The notes under the pieces are model-generated. The model did not search any database and was not told where the DNA came from. It saw only the letters and a list, made by a program, of their open reading frames with translations. From the NCBI RefSeq assembly GCF_000519085.1, contig NZ_KI912577.1:227501-291500 (forward strand): a stretch of 64,000 nucleotides of DNA, given 5' to 3'. Made by a program: the position numbers and the translations under genes. The stretch comes from Methylobacterium sp. 10 (GTDB taxonomy: Bacteria > Pseudomonadota > Alphaproteobacteria > Rhizobiales > Beijerinckiaceae). Positions 36,131-45,410 of the stretch are shown here, in pieces; positions within the stretch are counted from its first letter, which is position 1; the number at the start of each line of letters is the position of its first letter.

Positions 36131-36688
36131 TCAGCTCTGGCTCAATTCACCGGCGATGGCGGTGACGATGCGGGGATCGTTGGGTTCCACCGACGAGGGA
36201 TAGGCACCGATGAGGCCTCCCTCGCGGCCCACGAGATACTTGTGGAAGTTCCAGTTCGGCGTGGAGCCGGGCTTCTCGGCAGCGGCCCAGCGATAGAACG
36301 GATGGGCCTGAGGGCCGCGCACATGGGTCTTGGCGACGACGGGGAAGGTGACGCCGTGATTCCGGCGTGCCGCCTCGGCGATGGCGACGCCGTCGAGGGG
36401 CTCCTGATTGCCGAAATCCGGAGACGGCACGGCGATCACCGTCAGACCGCGCCCGCCGAAGCGCGTCCACAGCGCCTGGAGCCCGGAGAACTGCCCGGCA
36501 TAGCCGCAGGCGGTGGCGGTGTTGACGATGAGGATCGGCTTGTCCGCGAAATCCTTCAAGGCGATCAGCCCGCCTTCCGGTTTCTCGAAGGTGAAGGCTC
36601 CCGCATTGCCGTCGTTGGTGGCGGCGCGCGCGCCGGTAGCGATGACGGTCCCGAGGAGAATCAGGGCCTGGCGGCGAAGTAGGGTCAT
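36131..36688 (-). CDS. exported glutathione peroxidase family protein
   Basis: A 185-residue thiol peroxidase that reduces hydroperoxides. A leader 'MTLLRRQALILLGTVIATGARA' suggests export to the periplasm. The catalytic Cys61 is in 'NTATACGYAGQFSGLQ', with 'AVPSPDFGNQEP' and 'NWNFHKYLVGREG' completing the family's active site (Trp and Asn kept). It is a Cys, not a selenocysteine, enzyme. The ATG at 36688 fits the leader; the frame extends upstream to 36808 without similarity. Periplasmic members may use thioredoxin-like partners rather than glutathione. Confidence 0.87.
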   Translation of the reverse strand: MTLLRRQALILLGTVIATGARAATNDGNAGAFTFEKPEGGLIALKDFADKPILIVNTATACGYAGQFSGLQALWTRFGGRGLTVIAVPSPDFGNQEPLDGVAIAEAARRNHGVTFPVVAKTHVRGPQAHPFYRWAAAEKPGSTPNWNFHKYLVGREGGLIGAYPSSVEPNDPRIVTAIAGELSQS

Positions 36689-36868
36689 CGAGGGTCGCTC
36701 CCTTGCAGAGCCGAGGATGGGGATCGGCCCGCCCGCGACCCTGCCGAAACTAGTCCGGTCTTCGGGACTGTCCACCATCGGGCGCGGCGATGGTGGAACC
36801 TTTCGCAAGGGCTCAGCTTGAGCGAGGACCGAGTTCGACCCCCGAACCAGAGCGGAAAGACACGCCCT

Positions 36869-37399
36869 ATGCGCATCCTGTTGCTTGCAGCGACCCTCGC
36901 AGCGCCCCTCGTCTTCGCGGGAGCGACGATCGCCGGCGCTCAGACGACGGATCCGCAGAATGCGGGCTCGGCACCAGTGCCGGCGGCGCCCGCCACCCTT
37001 AGCAACGATCTGCGTCCGACGTTCGTCGCCCAGACACCCACGGACCGGGTCACGTCCAAGCTGATCGGCCTGACGATCCAGAACGGCGCCAACGAGACGA
37101 TCGGCGAGATCGCCGACATCGTTCTCGACGAGGGCAGCACCATCAAGGCCTGGGTGGTCGGCGTCGGCGGCTTCCTCGGCATCGGCACGAAATACGTGGC
37201 CGTGGATCCCAGCGCCTTGAAGCTCACCCGCGTCGACGACAAGACGCTGAAGGCGACGATCGACACCAACAAGGACCAGCTCCGCGCCGCTCCGGAATAT
37301 GTCTATCTCGGCCAGACCAAGCCCAATTCCGGTGACGCGAAGCCGGTGGACACGAAGGCGTCCGAGACCAAGCCGGTAGAGAGAAAGACGGCCCCCTGA
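36869..37399 (+). CDS. exported PRC-barrel domain protein
   Basis: A 176-residue protein with signal peptide 'MRILLLAATLAAPLVFAGAT', a Pro/Ala linker and a PRC-barrel domain (about residues 60-140: 'SKLIGLTIQNGANETIGEIADIVL' split, 'WVVGVGGFLGIGTKYVAV'). PRC-barrels occur in RNA-processing and photosynthetic proteins and in many small envelope proteins of alphaproteobacteria, where the role is unknown. The C-terminal tail is Lys/Thr-rich with repeated 'KPV'. An earlier in-frame ATG at 36818 would bury the signal peptide. Confidence 0.82.
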   Translation: MRILLLAATLAAPLVFAGATIAGAQTTDPQNAGSAPVPAAPATLSNDLRPTFVAQTPTDRVTSKLIGLTIQNGANETIGEIADIVLDEGSTIKAWVVGVGGFLGIGTKYVAVDPSALKLTRVDDKTLKATIDTNKDQLRAAPEYVYLGQTKPNSGDAKPVDTKASETKPVERKTAP

Positions 37400-37437
37400 G
37401 ATCTATCTCGCCGCGCATCCAAGCGGCGGTCATGAAA

Positions 37438-37481
37438 CGAGAGAGGCGGCCGAGACTTCGTTGCCTCGGACGCCTCTCTCG
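37438..37481. terminator. bidirectional hairpin between convergent genes
   Basis: CGAGAGAGGCG and CGCCTCTCTCG form a perfect 11-base-pair outer stem, with an inner CCGAG/CTCGG stem. It lies 39 bases after the PRC-barrel stop and 30 from the convergent receiver's stop. The T-run is short, so termination is likely but not certain. Confidence 0.7.
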
Positions 37482-37510
37482 TTCCTCGTCCCGGGTCTGA
37501 ACAAGCCGTC

Positions 37511-37915
37511 TCAATTGCGCGTGCAGAGCGCCTCGCGCACGGTGCTGGCGACCGCGTCGTTCCTCACGTCGTTCGTCACGAACACATCCTCGCCCGCCTC
37601 GTCGATCACCTCGGGCAGAGGGTCGCATGACGGCTCGTTGGCGAAGACGATGCGCAGGTCGGGCCGCAATGCGCGTGCCTCCAGGACCAGCTTGGTGGAG
37701 CACAACTCGCCCTTGAGGCTGATGTCGGTCACCAGTACATCGACCGGAAGGCCGAGCGCCAGGACGGTCATCGCATCGACACCTGAATCGACGGTGGTCG
37801 CCGAGTAACCGGCACGCCGGATCTGCGAGGCGACCTCGTCGCGCCAATGCTTCTGTCGTCCGGCGATCAGAACCTGAACGCCATAGGCTCCACCGGTGGA
37901 AGCCGTCGATTCCAT
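37511..37915 (-). CDS. stand-alone response-regulator receiver protein
   Basis: A 134-residue single receiver domain without output domain: 'VQVLIAGRQKHWRDEVASQI', phospho-acceptor Asp in 'VLVTDISLKGEL' and a C-terminal 'FVTNDVRNDAVASTVREAL'. The usual N-terminal acidic pair is missing ('IAGRQ'), and the Lys near the C-terminus appears replaced ('TNDV'), so it may not be phosphorylated normally. The ATG at 37915 has GGAG nine bases upstream; 37945 is an alternative. No kinase is adjacent. Confidence 0.7.
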   Translation of the reverse strand: MESTASTGGAYGVQVLIAGRQKHWRDEVASQIRRAGYSATTVDSGVDAMTVLALGLPVDVLVTDISLKGELCSTKLVLEARALRPDLRIVFANEPSCDPLPEVIDEAGEDVFVTNDVRNDAVASTVREALCTRN

Positions 37916-38203
37916 GATGGAAACTCCTCGTTCCTGTCGGGACATGCCTGGATCGGCACGAGCCGCCACCGGCACAGCGATCACTGTGCGACGCAGCATC
38001 GTAGGATGCGATGGTGTCGCAAGACAAGGAGCCTTTGCCAGTAGGCGACCTGTATGCAAGGGAATTCCTCGCCCGCTCGACTGTTCCCTGATCGGCGGAG
38101 CATCCGCCGCTCCTGCGGTTGACGGGGCGCCAGCGCACGGGGCAACACGGCCCCGCCGCGCGATGCTATCGTTCGCGGCGGACAGCCGGAGCCGGACCGA
38201 CCG

Positions 38204-39454
38204 ATGTCATCAGCCAAAGCCACTCCCGTCTCGCCCCTCGCCCCGACGAGCGTGCCCGAGCTTCCACCCATCGGCGGCGTCGGCATCGCCACCGCGCAGG
38301 CCGGCATCCGCTATTCCGGGCGCACCGACGTGCTCTACCTGGCGATGCAGCCGGGAACGCAGGCGGCGGGGGTGTTCACCCGCTCCAAATGCCCCTCGGC
38401 CCCCGTGGATTGGTGTCGCGAGGCGCTGGCGCGCGAAGGCGCCCGCGCGCTGATCGTCAATTCCGGCAACGCCAACGCCTTCACCGGCGCGCGCGGCCGG
38501 GACGCCGTGGCGCTGACCGCCAAGATCGGTGCCGAGGCGGCCGGATGCCGGCCCGACGAGATCTTCATCGCCTCTACCGGCGTCATCGGCGAGCCCCTCG
38601 ACGCGACGAAGTTCGAAGGTGTGCTGGCGGATTGCGCCTCGCGGACCGAGACCGGCCCCGAAGCCTGGGCGGCGGCGGCGCAGGCGATCATGACCACCGA
38701 CACGTTCCCCAAGCTCGCCACCCGCACGGCGACGATCGACGGGACGCACGTGACGATCAACGGCATCGCCAAGGGTGCGGGCATGATCGCCCCCGACATG
38801 GCGACGATGCTGAGCTTCGTCTTCACCGACGCGGCCCTGCCGCAGGTCGTGCTGCAGACGCTTCTGAGCGCCGGCACGCAGACCAGCTTCAACTGCGTGA
38901 CGGTGGACGGCGACACCTCCACCTCCGACACGCTGATGCTGTTCGCCACCGGAGCCGCCGGCAACGCGCCCGTGACCGATCCGGGTGACGCCCGCCTGTC
39001 GGGCTTCCGGGCGGCGCTGGACGACCTCTTGATCGAGCTGGCGCAGCTCGTGGCCAAGGATGGCGAGGGCGCGCGCAAGTTCGTCACCGTCAACGTGAAG
39101 GGGGCGACGAGTGATGCTTCCGCGCACCGCATCGGCATGTCCATCGCCAACTCGCCCCTGGTGAAGACGGCCATCGCCGGCGAGGATGCCAATTGGGGCC
39201 GCGTCGTGATGGCGGTGGGCAAGGCCGGCGAGCCCGCCGACCGCGATCGCCTCGCGATCTGGTTCGGCGACGTCCGCGTCGCCCGCGAAGGCGCCCGCGA
39301 CCCGGATTACAGCGAGGCGGCGGCGAGCGCCGTCATGCGCGAATCCGATGTCTCGGTGACTGTGGACCTCGGTCTCGGTGACGGCACGGCGCGGGTTTGG
39401 ACCTGCGACCTGACCAAGGGCTATATCGAGATCAACGGGGATTACCGCTCATGA
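38204..39454 (+). CDS. argJ: glutamate N-acetyltransferase / amino-acid acetyltransferase
   Basis: ArgJ moves the acetyl group from N-acetylornithine to glutamate in the cyclic arginine pathway. The 416-residue precursor cleaves itself in front of the nucleophile Thr in '[16 protein letters not shown]' (about residues 190-205). Other motifs are '[11 protein letters not shown]', '[11 protein letters not shown]', 'TTDTFPK', '[15 protein letters not shown]' and the C-terminal '[10 protein letters not shown]'. The start ATG at 38204 gives the expected length. Its stop overlaps the next start as ATGA, forming a tight operon with the SIMPL and mutT genes. Confidence 0.96.
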   Translation: MSSAKATPVSPLAPTSVPELPPIGGVGIATAQAGIRYSGRTDVLYLAMQPGTQAAGVFTRSKCPSAPVDWCREALAREGARALIVNSGNANAFTGARGRDAVALTAKIGAEAAGCRPDEIFIASTGVIGEPLDATKFEGVLADCASRTETGPEAWAAAAQAIMTTDTFPKLATRTATIDGTHVTINGIAKGAGMIAPDMATMLSFVFTDAALPQVVLQTLLSAGTQTSFNCVTVDGDTSTSDTLMLFATGAAGNAPVTDPGDARLSGFRAALDDLLIELAQLVAKDGEGARKFVTVNVKGATSDASAHRIGMSIANSPLVKTAIAGEDANWGRVVMAVGKAGEPADRDRLAIWFGDVRVAREGARDPDYSEAAASAVMRESDVSVTVDLGLGDGTARVWTCDLTKGYIEINGDYRS

Positions 39455-40197
39455 GGTGCCTCCTCCACCGGGCGGCGGCGGCGAGCCTCGTCCTCGCCCT
39501 CACGATTCCCGCCCTCGCCATCCCCGCCTGGGCGGACGACGATAAGGGCAAGCACGAGAGCCGCATCGTGGTGACGGGCCGCGCCCGCGCCGAGACGCCA
39601 CCGGACTTCGCCTCGGTGGAGATCGGGATCGAGGCCAGGGGTGCGACGCCCGCCGCCGCCCTCGACGGAGCGAGCAATGTCGTCCGCGCGCTCATCGCGC
39701 TGTCGTCCGGGTTCGGCGTCGGCGAGACGGATATCGGCACGACGGCGGTCGCCCTCACCCAGGCGACGCGGGAGGTGCGCCAGCCCGACGGCAGCACCAC
39801 CGAGAAGCCGGACGGCTACCGCGCCGCCAACAGCGTGCGGGTCCGCCTCGCCGATATGGGCAAGCTCGGCGAACTGATGCGCAAGGCTTTGGACGCGGGC
39901 GCCAACCGGATCGAGGGCGTGGCGTTCGGCCTGAGGGATCCCAACGCGGCGGAAGCCACCGTGCAGGTGGCGGCCATGAAGGATGCGATGGCGCAGGCCG
40001 GACGTCTCGCCGAGGCCGCAGGGGTGAAGCTCGGAGCGCCCCTGCTGATCCAGACGACGCCCCAGGGCGGCGGGATGCCGATGGCGATGGCGGCGGCTCC
40101 GATGCGGTCCAAGCGCTCCGGCGTGCCGGTGCCGCTCGCGGCGGGCACGATCGAGACGAGCGCCGAGGTCTCGGCCAGCTTCGCGATCCTGCCGTGA
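39451..40197 (+). CDS. exported SIMPL domain protein
   Basis: A 248-residue protein with signal peptide ('[16 protein letters not shown]') and a SIMPL/DUF541 domain: '[23 protein letters not shown]' across residues 38-60, '[13 protein letters not shown]', '[14 protein letters not shown]' and '[14 protein letters not shown]' at the end. The family is periplasmic; a related protein (BP26 of Brucella) is a channel-like oligomer, function unclear. The start overlaps the argJ stop (ATGA) and the stop overlaps the mutT start (GTGA), so the three are translationally coupled. Confidence 0.87.
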   Translation: MRCLLHRAAAASLVLALTIPALAIPAWADDDKGKHESRIVVTGRARAETPPDFASVEIGIEARGATPAAALDGASNVVRALIALSSGFGVGETDIGTTAVALTQATREVRQPDGSTTEKPDGYRAANSVRVRLADMGKLGELMRKALDAGANRIEGVAFGLRDPNAAEATVQVAAMKDAMAQAGRLAEAAGVKLGAPLLIQTTPQGGGMPMAMAAAPMRSKRSGVPVPLAAGTIETSAEVSASFAILP

Positions 40198-40613
40198 CGC
40201 CGCCTCCGTTCCGCATCCTCCTCGTGGTGGCGGTCGCCTTGGTGGATGCGGATGGCCGCGTTCTCCTGGCCCAGCGCCCGGAGGGCAAGCAGCTCGCCGG
40301 TCTCTGGGAGTTCCCCGGCGGTAAGGTCGAGGCGGGAGAGCGGCCGGTGGAGACCCTCATCCGGGAATTGCGCGAGGAGATCGGGATCGAGGTGAAGGAG
40401 CCCTGCCTCGCCCCCCTCACCTTCGCCAGCCACGCCTATCCCGACTTTCACCTGCTGATGCCGCTTTATGTCTGCCGCCGCTGGGAGGGCATGGCTCGTT
40501 CCATGGAGGGGCAGGCCCTGAAATGGGTGCGCCCGCGCGATCTCAAGGACCAGCCGATGCCCCCGGCCGATGCGCCGCTGATCCCGTTCCTGGTCGATCT
40601 CCTCGGGCCTTGA
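40194..40613 (+). CDS. mutT: 8-oxo-dGTP diphosphatase
   Basis: MutT removes oxidised dGTP from the nucleotide pool and prevents A:T to C:G changes. The 139-residue protein carries the complete Nudix box: 'GGKVEAGERPVETLIREL' followed by 'REEIGI' (about residues 42-64). The start is GTG at 40194, four bases of overlap with the SIMPL gene's stop. Position after argJ is conserved in alphaproteobacteria. Confidence 0.93.
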   Translation: MTPPPFRILLVVAVALVDADGRVLLAQRPEGKQLAGLWEFPGGKVEAGERPVETLIRELREEIGIEVKEPCLAPLTFASHAYPDFHLLMPLYVCRRWEGMARSMEGQALKWVRPRDLKDQPMPPADAPLIPFLVDLLGP

Positions 40614-40664
40614 TGGCAAAGCCCGGCCGCCACAGGTTGTCCTTCGGAGGCGGAGGCGGGAAAT

Positions 40665-42200
40665 ATGGCGCGCAGGGCAACGGTGAAAGCGGTCGCGAAG
40701 ACGGAGGCGGTCGCAGCGGAGAAGCCGAAGCGCGTCTCGCGTAAGACCACGCCGTCGCCCGAGACTCTGGCGCCGCTGGGACTCGAACGGTTGATCGGTC
40801 TGGTCTTCGACGAGACCGCGCGCAATCCCGCCTTCAAGAAGCTCGTCACCGCGGCGATCGCCGGATTGCAGGGCCCCGATGCCGTCGCCGCTCTCGTCGA
40901 TCGTCGACTCACCGCCCTGGAGCGGGCCCACGGCTATATCGACTGGCAGAAGCGACGCGCCTTCGCCGCCGATCTCGACGCCACGGTTTCCACCATCGTC
41001 TCGGAACTGGCTCCCCTCGACGTGGACGCCGCCCTCAACCGGTTGATCCGTTTCATCGGCGGAGCTCAGGGGGTGCTGGAGCGCGTCGACGATTCGAGCG
41101 GTCAGGTGGTGGGAGTCTACGAACGGGCGACTCATGCCGCCGCCGACCTGGCCCTTCGACTCCCCCCGGCGGACGCCGCCCAATTGGCCGTGAAACTGGT
41201 GCCGCTTCTCGAGACGGACGGATTCGGCATCCTCGATGCCCTGTTGCTCACGGTGGTGGAGGGCCTGCCCGAAACCGCATTGGAACCGGTCGACGCGGCC
41301 CTCGCATCGGCGACGCCACCGGAGCCGAAAGGGTCCGGTAAGCCAACGGCCCGATCGGCCGCCTTCAGCACGCAGGGCTGGGACCGGAAGATGGAGCGTA
41401 TGCGCCTGATACGGATGCGACAGGCCCTCGCCGACCGGCGCGGCGACGTCGAGGCTTTCATCGCCCTGGAACAGACGATTTCCCCCGACCATCCCGACAC
41501 GATGGCCGTAGCCGAGCGCCTGCTCTCGGCGAACCGCCCCGCGGAAGCGCTCGATTGGATCGGGCGGTCGCAGAAGCGCGGTGTCGTTGTCGTCACCCGC
41601 GAGCAGATGTTGACGGGAAGCTTCGATCCGGAGGCGCCCCTTCGCGAGCGGGTCTCCCTCGAAATCCGTATTCTCGACGCTCTCGGCCGCAGAGAGGATG
41701 CGCAGGGGAAGCGCTGGGCCTGTTTCGAAGCTCGACTCGACCGCGAGGTTCTGCGCGATTACGTCGCCAAGCTTCCCGATTTCGAGGACGAGGAGGCGAT
41801 CGAGCGCGCCTTCGACCATGCGGCCGCTTACGCCGACCCCTACCGCGCCCTCCATTTCTTTGTGCATTGGCCCAAGCTCGACCACGCCGCGCGCCTCGTC
41901 ATCGATAAGGCCGCGACATGGGACGGCAACCGCTATGAAATCCTAGCTCCCGCGGCGGAGGCCCTGGAAGAGGCGAGCCCGAAGGCGGCGAGCCTGCTCT
42001 ACCGCTGCATGATCGACGACATGCTGAGTAAGGGCCGCTCCAGTGCCTACGGTTACGGCGCACGCCACCTCCTGAACCTCGATGCCCTGGCGCAGCGGCT
42101 CGAACCGGGCGACCTCACCCCGGACCATGCCACCTACCGTGACGCCCTGCGGAAGGCGCACGGACGGAAATCCGCCTTCTGGGAGAAGGTGAAGAGCTGA
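40665..42200 (+). CDS. DUF6880-like conserved hypothetical protein
   Basis: A 511-residue soluble, mostly helical protein. It opens with a basic tail ('KPKRVSRKTTPSPETLAPLG'), then repeated helical pairs like TPR-type folds ('VPLLETDGFGILDALLLTVV', 'ALADRRGDVEAFIAL', 'RPAEALDWIGRS'). The C-terminus has 'SAYGYGARHLLNL', which I associate with the DUF6880 family. Function is unknown. The ATG at 40665 has 'CGGAGGCGGAGG' about 12 bases upstream. It follows mutT by about 50 bases and may be read through from the argJ operon. Confidence 0.65.
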   Translation: MARRATVKAVAKTEAVAAEKPKRVSRKTTPSPETLAPLGLERLIGLVFDETARNPAFKKLVTAAIAGLQGPDAVAALVDRRLTALERAHGYIDWQKRRAFAADLDATVSTIVSELAPLDVDAALNRLIRFIGGAQGVLERVDDSSGQVVGVYERATHAAADLALRLPPADAAQLAVKLVPLLETDGFGILDALLLTVVEGLPETALEPVDAALASATPPEPKGSGKPTARSAAFSTQGWDRKMERMRLIRMRQALADRRGDVEAFIALEQTISPDHPDTMAVAERLLSANRPAEALDWIGRSQKRGVVVVTREQMLTGSFDPEAPLRERVSLEIRILDALGRREDAQGKRWACFEARLDREVLRDYVAKLPDFEDEEAIERAFDHAAAYADPYRALHFFVHWPKLDHAARLVIDKAATWDGNRYEILAPAAEALEEASPKAASLLYRCMIDDMLSKGRSSAYGYGARHLLNLDALAQRLEPGDLTPDHATYRDALRKAHGRKSAFWEKVKS

Positions 42201-42576
42201 TTCCGCGTCTGCGGATCCAAGAGGCCCCTCGACCGGATAGGTCGGTGAACGAGGCACGAGAACGCCCTCTTCGATTCGACCACCTCATCCAGATGCCCCT
42301 TTGCCTCCTCGAAGGCGTCGAAAGGATCCTCCCTCTTGACGCGAGGGACCGGCCGTTTTCTCTAAAAAAACAACTTGAAGTATAGAATAGTTCTGCGAGG
42401 TTGAATTCTAAGATGACTGATTCCGGTCATTGGTAGGCGATTGTCCACGCAAGGTTTCGTCCGGCACATCCCGCTTGCGCGCCCGGATACGCGGCAGGCG
42501 AACGATCCGTCATGCCTGACATCTTCGATCGTGGCCCCGCCTGGACAGAACTGATCCGTCGAGGAGGACACGTGCC
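42201..42576. other. AT-rich intergenic region before the holin-transglycosylase gene
   Basis: No gene is supported. The first 150 bases are ordinary; at about 42355-42420 the composition drops to AT-rich, with seven A in a row and a TTGAAG-TATAGAATA stretch, unlike the surroundings. It probably holds the promoter of the next gene. A run of G/A (GAGGAGG) at about 42560-42568 is a strong ribosome site for it. Confidence 0.5.
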
Positions 42577-44007
42577 ATGGATATCCCGGAGATCGTCAAG
42601 ACAATCCTGCGGTCCACGGCGCCGACATTGCTGACCGGCCTCGCGTTGCCGCCGCCCTTCAACGTGATCGCCTCGTCGGTCGTCTCGGACGTGCTGCAGA
42701 AATACCTTCCCACCGGACAGGCCGCCGCAGAAAGCTTGGGAGCCGCCGCCCCATCGACCCTGAGGCCGGATCAGGTGACGGAGATCGTCAAGGAGAATGC
42801 CACCGACCCGCAATTCGTCCTCGCCCTGAAACAGGCGGAGGCGGATCTGCGCAAATACGAACTCGATGCGGGAATTCGGTTCGCTGAGGTCGATGCTCAG
42901 AACCGCAAGGGAGCACAGGATTTTCAACTGGCGGCCGGGATTTCGGTAAACGTCTTCAATGCCGGCATGTGGATCGTGTGGATCGCCATCGGCGGCATGG
43001 TGGCGACGGTCATCAGCGGCCTCTGGCTCGCCTTCGGGAACACCGCACCGCTCAAGGACGGTGCGGTCGCAGCCTTCGGCCTGATTGGGACGGCGGTCGG
43101 TTTCATCAACGGTATCGCCGCCTCGATCGTCTCCTTCTACTGGGGCAGCAGCCAGGGCTCGAAGGACAGCAACGAGGCCATCCGCTCGACCTTTCAGAAC
43201 CTGGGGACGGAATTGGCGAAGCAAAGCATTCGCTCTGCGCCTGCCGCGCTCCCTCCACCACCGGCACCGGCATTCGCACTGTCGGCGGAAGCCGGGGCCG
43301 TCCTGCCCATGGCCTTCGCCAGCGTCACGCGCTCGGAGCCCGCGATACCCGCCCCGCCGGGGATCCTCTCCGGTGTGATCGAGGCTTTGGTGCAGCCGCA
43401 CACACACTTCCCGGACGGGGTCTCCTGGGCCTTGACCACCGACGGCATCGCCGTGGACGGCGCGTCGGCGCAGGGCACGCCCGGCGAGCCGAACACCGTC
43501 GCCCGGATCTGGTCGCGCTACGGCGATCTCTGCGCGGCCTCGGCCAAGCGCTACGGCGTCCCCGTCGAGTTGATCGTGGCGACGATCGCGGCCGAGAGCG
43601 GCGGCGATCCAAATGCACGGCGCGCCGAGCCTCGGATCAACGACGAGAGCGTCGGGCTGATGCAGACCCTGGTCGGGACCGCTCGTCAGGCCCTGGGCAG
43701 CCGCACGCTCGACGGGGACGACCTTCTGCGTCCCGAAATCTCCATCGAGGCGGGCACGGCCTACATCGCCCAGCAGCGTGGGCTGAGCCATTTCGATCCG
43801 CCGCTGGTGGCCGCCGCCTACAACGCCGGATCTCTCCGGCGCGACGCGTCACCCGGCAATCGCTGGAAACTCCTGTGCTATCCCACCGGAACCGGGCGTC
43901 ACATCGAGAACTGGGTCGCCTTCTTCGGGGATTGCATGCGGCTGAGCATGAGGGACGGCTGGGATGCCGCCGACAACGTCCCCGGCTTCGCCAGTTGCCT
44001 GAAGTGA
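42577..44007 (+). CDS. holin-like membrane protein fused to a lytic transglycosylase (SLT) domain
   Basis: A 476-residue protein with two parts. Residues about 1-195 resemble the 3TM holin family of phages and gene transfer agents: an amphipathic N-terminus, a charged helix ('LKQAEADLRKYELDAGIRF'), membrane segments 'MWIVWIAIGGMVATVISGLW' and 'AFGLIGTAVGFINGIAASIV', then 'FYWGSSQGSKDSNEAI', typical of holins. A Pro/Ala linker leads to a C-terminal SLT domain (about 305-460): 'VELIVATIAAESGGDPNARR' with catalytic Glu, 'ESVGLMQTL', 'GTAYIAQQ' and 'VAAAYNAGS'. Such parts are usually separate genes. The ATG at 42577 has GAGGAGG about nine bases upstream. No phage genes adjoin. Confidence 0.72.
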   Translation: MDIPEIVKTILRSTAPTLLTGLALPPPFNVIASSVVSDVLQKYLPTGQAAAESLGAAAPSTLRPDQVTEIVKENATDPQFVLALKQAEADLRKYELDAGIRFAEVDAQNRKGAQDFQLAAGISVNVFNAGMWIVWIAIGGMVATVISGLWLAFGNTAPLKDGAVAAFGLIGTAVGFINGIAASIVSFYWGSSQGSKDSNEAIRSTFQNLGTELAKQSIRSAPAALPPPPAPAFALSAEAGAVLPMAFASVTRSEPAIPAPPGILSGVIEALVQPHTHFPDGVSWALTTDGIAVDGASAQGTPGEPNTVARIWSRYGDLCAASAKRYGVPVELIVATIAAESGGDPNARRAEPRINDESVGLMQTLVGTARQALGSRTLDGDDLLRPEISIEAGTAYIAQQRGLSHFDPPLVAAAYNAGSLRRDASPGNRWKLLCYPTGTGRHIENWVAFFGDCMRLSMRDGWDAADNVPGFASCLK

Positions 44008-44042
44008 AGGCCGTCCCTTGAACCCTGAGCCGGTCCCGGGCC

Positions 44043-44402
44043 TCACCCCACCTCGATCGCGTCCACCCTGTCCGGATAGAAAGCGAGGTGGTCTTTGATC
44101 TCGGAGACGGAGGGGAAGGGAGCCTCGTAGCTCCAGACCGCGTCGGCCCGCACCGTATCGCCGACCGTCAGCGTATAATAGCTGGCCTCCCCCTTGTAGG
44201 GGCAGTGGCTGCTGCGCGCCGAGAGGGTGAAATACTCCCAGCGCGCATCGGCGCGGGGCAGGTAATAGACCGGCCCGTAGCTCGCCTCGCGTAGGACGAG
44301 GGCGGCACCGGATTCCACGATCACGGCGCCGGCGACGATGATGCGGACGCGCCGATGGCTCGTCTCGATGGTAATGGGGTGGTCCGGGCCGGGCTCTCTC
44401 AT
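44043..44402 (-). CDS. DUF427 domain protein
   Basis: A 119-residue DUF427 protein, single domain: 'RVRIIVAGAVIVESGAALVL', 'YYLPRADARWEYFT', 'SHCPYKGEASYYTL' and 'WSYEAPFPSVSEIKDHLAFY'. The 'CPYKGEA' motif is the family hallmark; biochemical role is unknown. It lies 10 bases downstream of the methyltransferase gene on the same strand and is probably in its operon. Confidence 0.9.
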   Translation of the reverse strand: MREPGPDHPITIETSHRRVRIIVAGAVIVESGAALVLREASYGPVYYLPRADARWEYFTLSARSSHCPYKGEASYYTLTVGDTVRADAVWSYEAPFPSVSEIKDHLAFYPDRVDAIEVG

Positions 44403-44412
44403 GGTCGTCTCC

Positions 44413-45309
44413 TCAAGGATCGCTCGTCGTGCCGGGCGTCATCTCGGGAACGCCCAGAGCGTCGGCGAGACGGGACTTGGCGCTGCCGGGCTTGAGCGGC
44501 TTCTGCTGGCTCTCATGCGGCGCCCAGCCGGAGAGCCACAGGACCTCGAACGTCGCCCTCAGACGCCCGTCGGGATCGGCGAACCGCTCGGCATAGATTG
44601 CGGCCATCCGCATCAGGGTGTCGCGGCGCAGGGGTGTGCGGCGGCGCTCGGTCAGCACATTGGTGAGGCCCATGGCGCGCAGGTCGCGCATCAGGGCGAA
44701 GGGATCGGCGTAGCGCACGGTGATCGTGTCGACATCCGTCACCGGCAGGGCGAAGCCGGCGCGCTGGAGCAGGCTCCCCATCTCGCGCACTTCGGCGAAG
44801 GGCGCCACGCGCGGGCTGATCCCCCCCTCGATCTCGACCTCGGCCTGGCCGAAGGCCTGACGCAGTTCGGTGAGGGTGCGGCCGCCCAAAAGGCAGCCGA
44901 TGAACAGCCCGTCGGGTTTCAGCACCCGGCGCAACTGCGCGAGCGCCCCCGGCAGATCGTTGACGTGCTGCAGGGCCAGCAGCGACACGGCGAGGTCGAA
45001 GCGCGAGGCCCCCAGCGGCAGCACCTCCGGATCACCAACTACAAGGACGAGACCATCGCCGGCCTCGGCCAGAGTAGCCACGCGGGTGATGGCGCCGACA
45101 CGGCCGGAGCGCAGGAGGCCTCGGGCGGGGGCTGCACTCGGCGTCCCGAGGTCGAGAGCCTCCGGAAACGCCCTAAGGACTGAAGAGAGCCTGTCGTCGA
45201 GATCGCCGGCGAGGCGTGAGAGCAGGAAATCCGCATAGCCCGCGCGCGTGGCGCGAGCGAGGCGTCGGCGCGCGAGACCCGTGTCGAAGAGGGGCGGAGG
45301 AATCGTCAT
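44413..45309 (-). CDS. class I SAM-dependent methyltransferase, NDUFAF5/BioC-like
   Basis: A 298-residue methyltransferase of the type related to mitochondrial NDUFAF5. It starts 'MTIPPPLFDTGLARRRLARA', has a weak SAM motif I ('ALDLGTPSAAPARGLL'), 'FDLAVSLLALQHVNDLPGAL' and 'LKPDGLFIGCLLGGRTLTEL'. NDUFAF5 modifies an Arg of a complex I subunit; whether this bacterial enzyme does so is inference. The SAM loop lacks the usual GxGxG, which is also seen in close relatives. The start ATG at 45309 follows AGGTCGAG. Location opposite comF is conserved in alphaproteobacteria. Confidence 0.82.
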   Translation of the reverse strand: MTIPPPLFDTGLARRRLARATRAGYADFLLSRLAGDLDDRLSSVLRAFPEALDLGTPSAAPARGLLRSGRVGAITRVATLAEAGDGLVLVVGDPEVLPLGASRFDLAVSLLALQHVNDLPGALAQLRRVLKPDGLFIGCLLGGRTLTELRQAFGQAEVEIEGGISPRVAPFAEVREMGSLLQRAGFALPVTDVDTITVRYADPFALMRDLRAMGLTNVLTERRRTPLRRDTLMRMAAIYAERFADPDGRLRATFEVLWLSGWAPHESQQKPLKPGSAKSRLADALGVPEMTPGTTSDP

Positions 45310-45410
45310 CTCGACCTGATAGCTGGCGCGGAAACGTGATCCTGCCAGCGGGGAACGGGCGTGAGCGGCGGAATGTTGGAGCATCATAACGGAAACCGGA
45401 GACCGGACCC

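Noticed and set aside
42362..42571. 69-codon minus-strand ORF before the holin-transglycosylase gene
   Set aside because: No ribosome site, no similarity, and it spans the AT-rich promoter region of the next gene.
42577..44007. A full prophage or gene transfer agent cluster around the holin-like gene
   Set aside because: No capsid, portal, tail, terminase or integrase genes lie on either side; neighbours are a DUF6880-like protein and DUF427.
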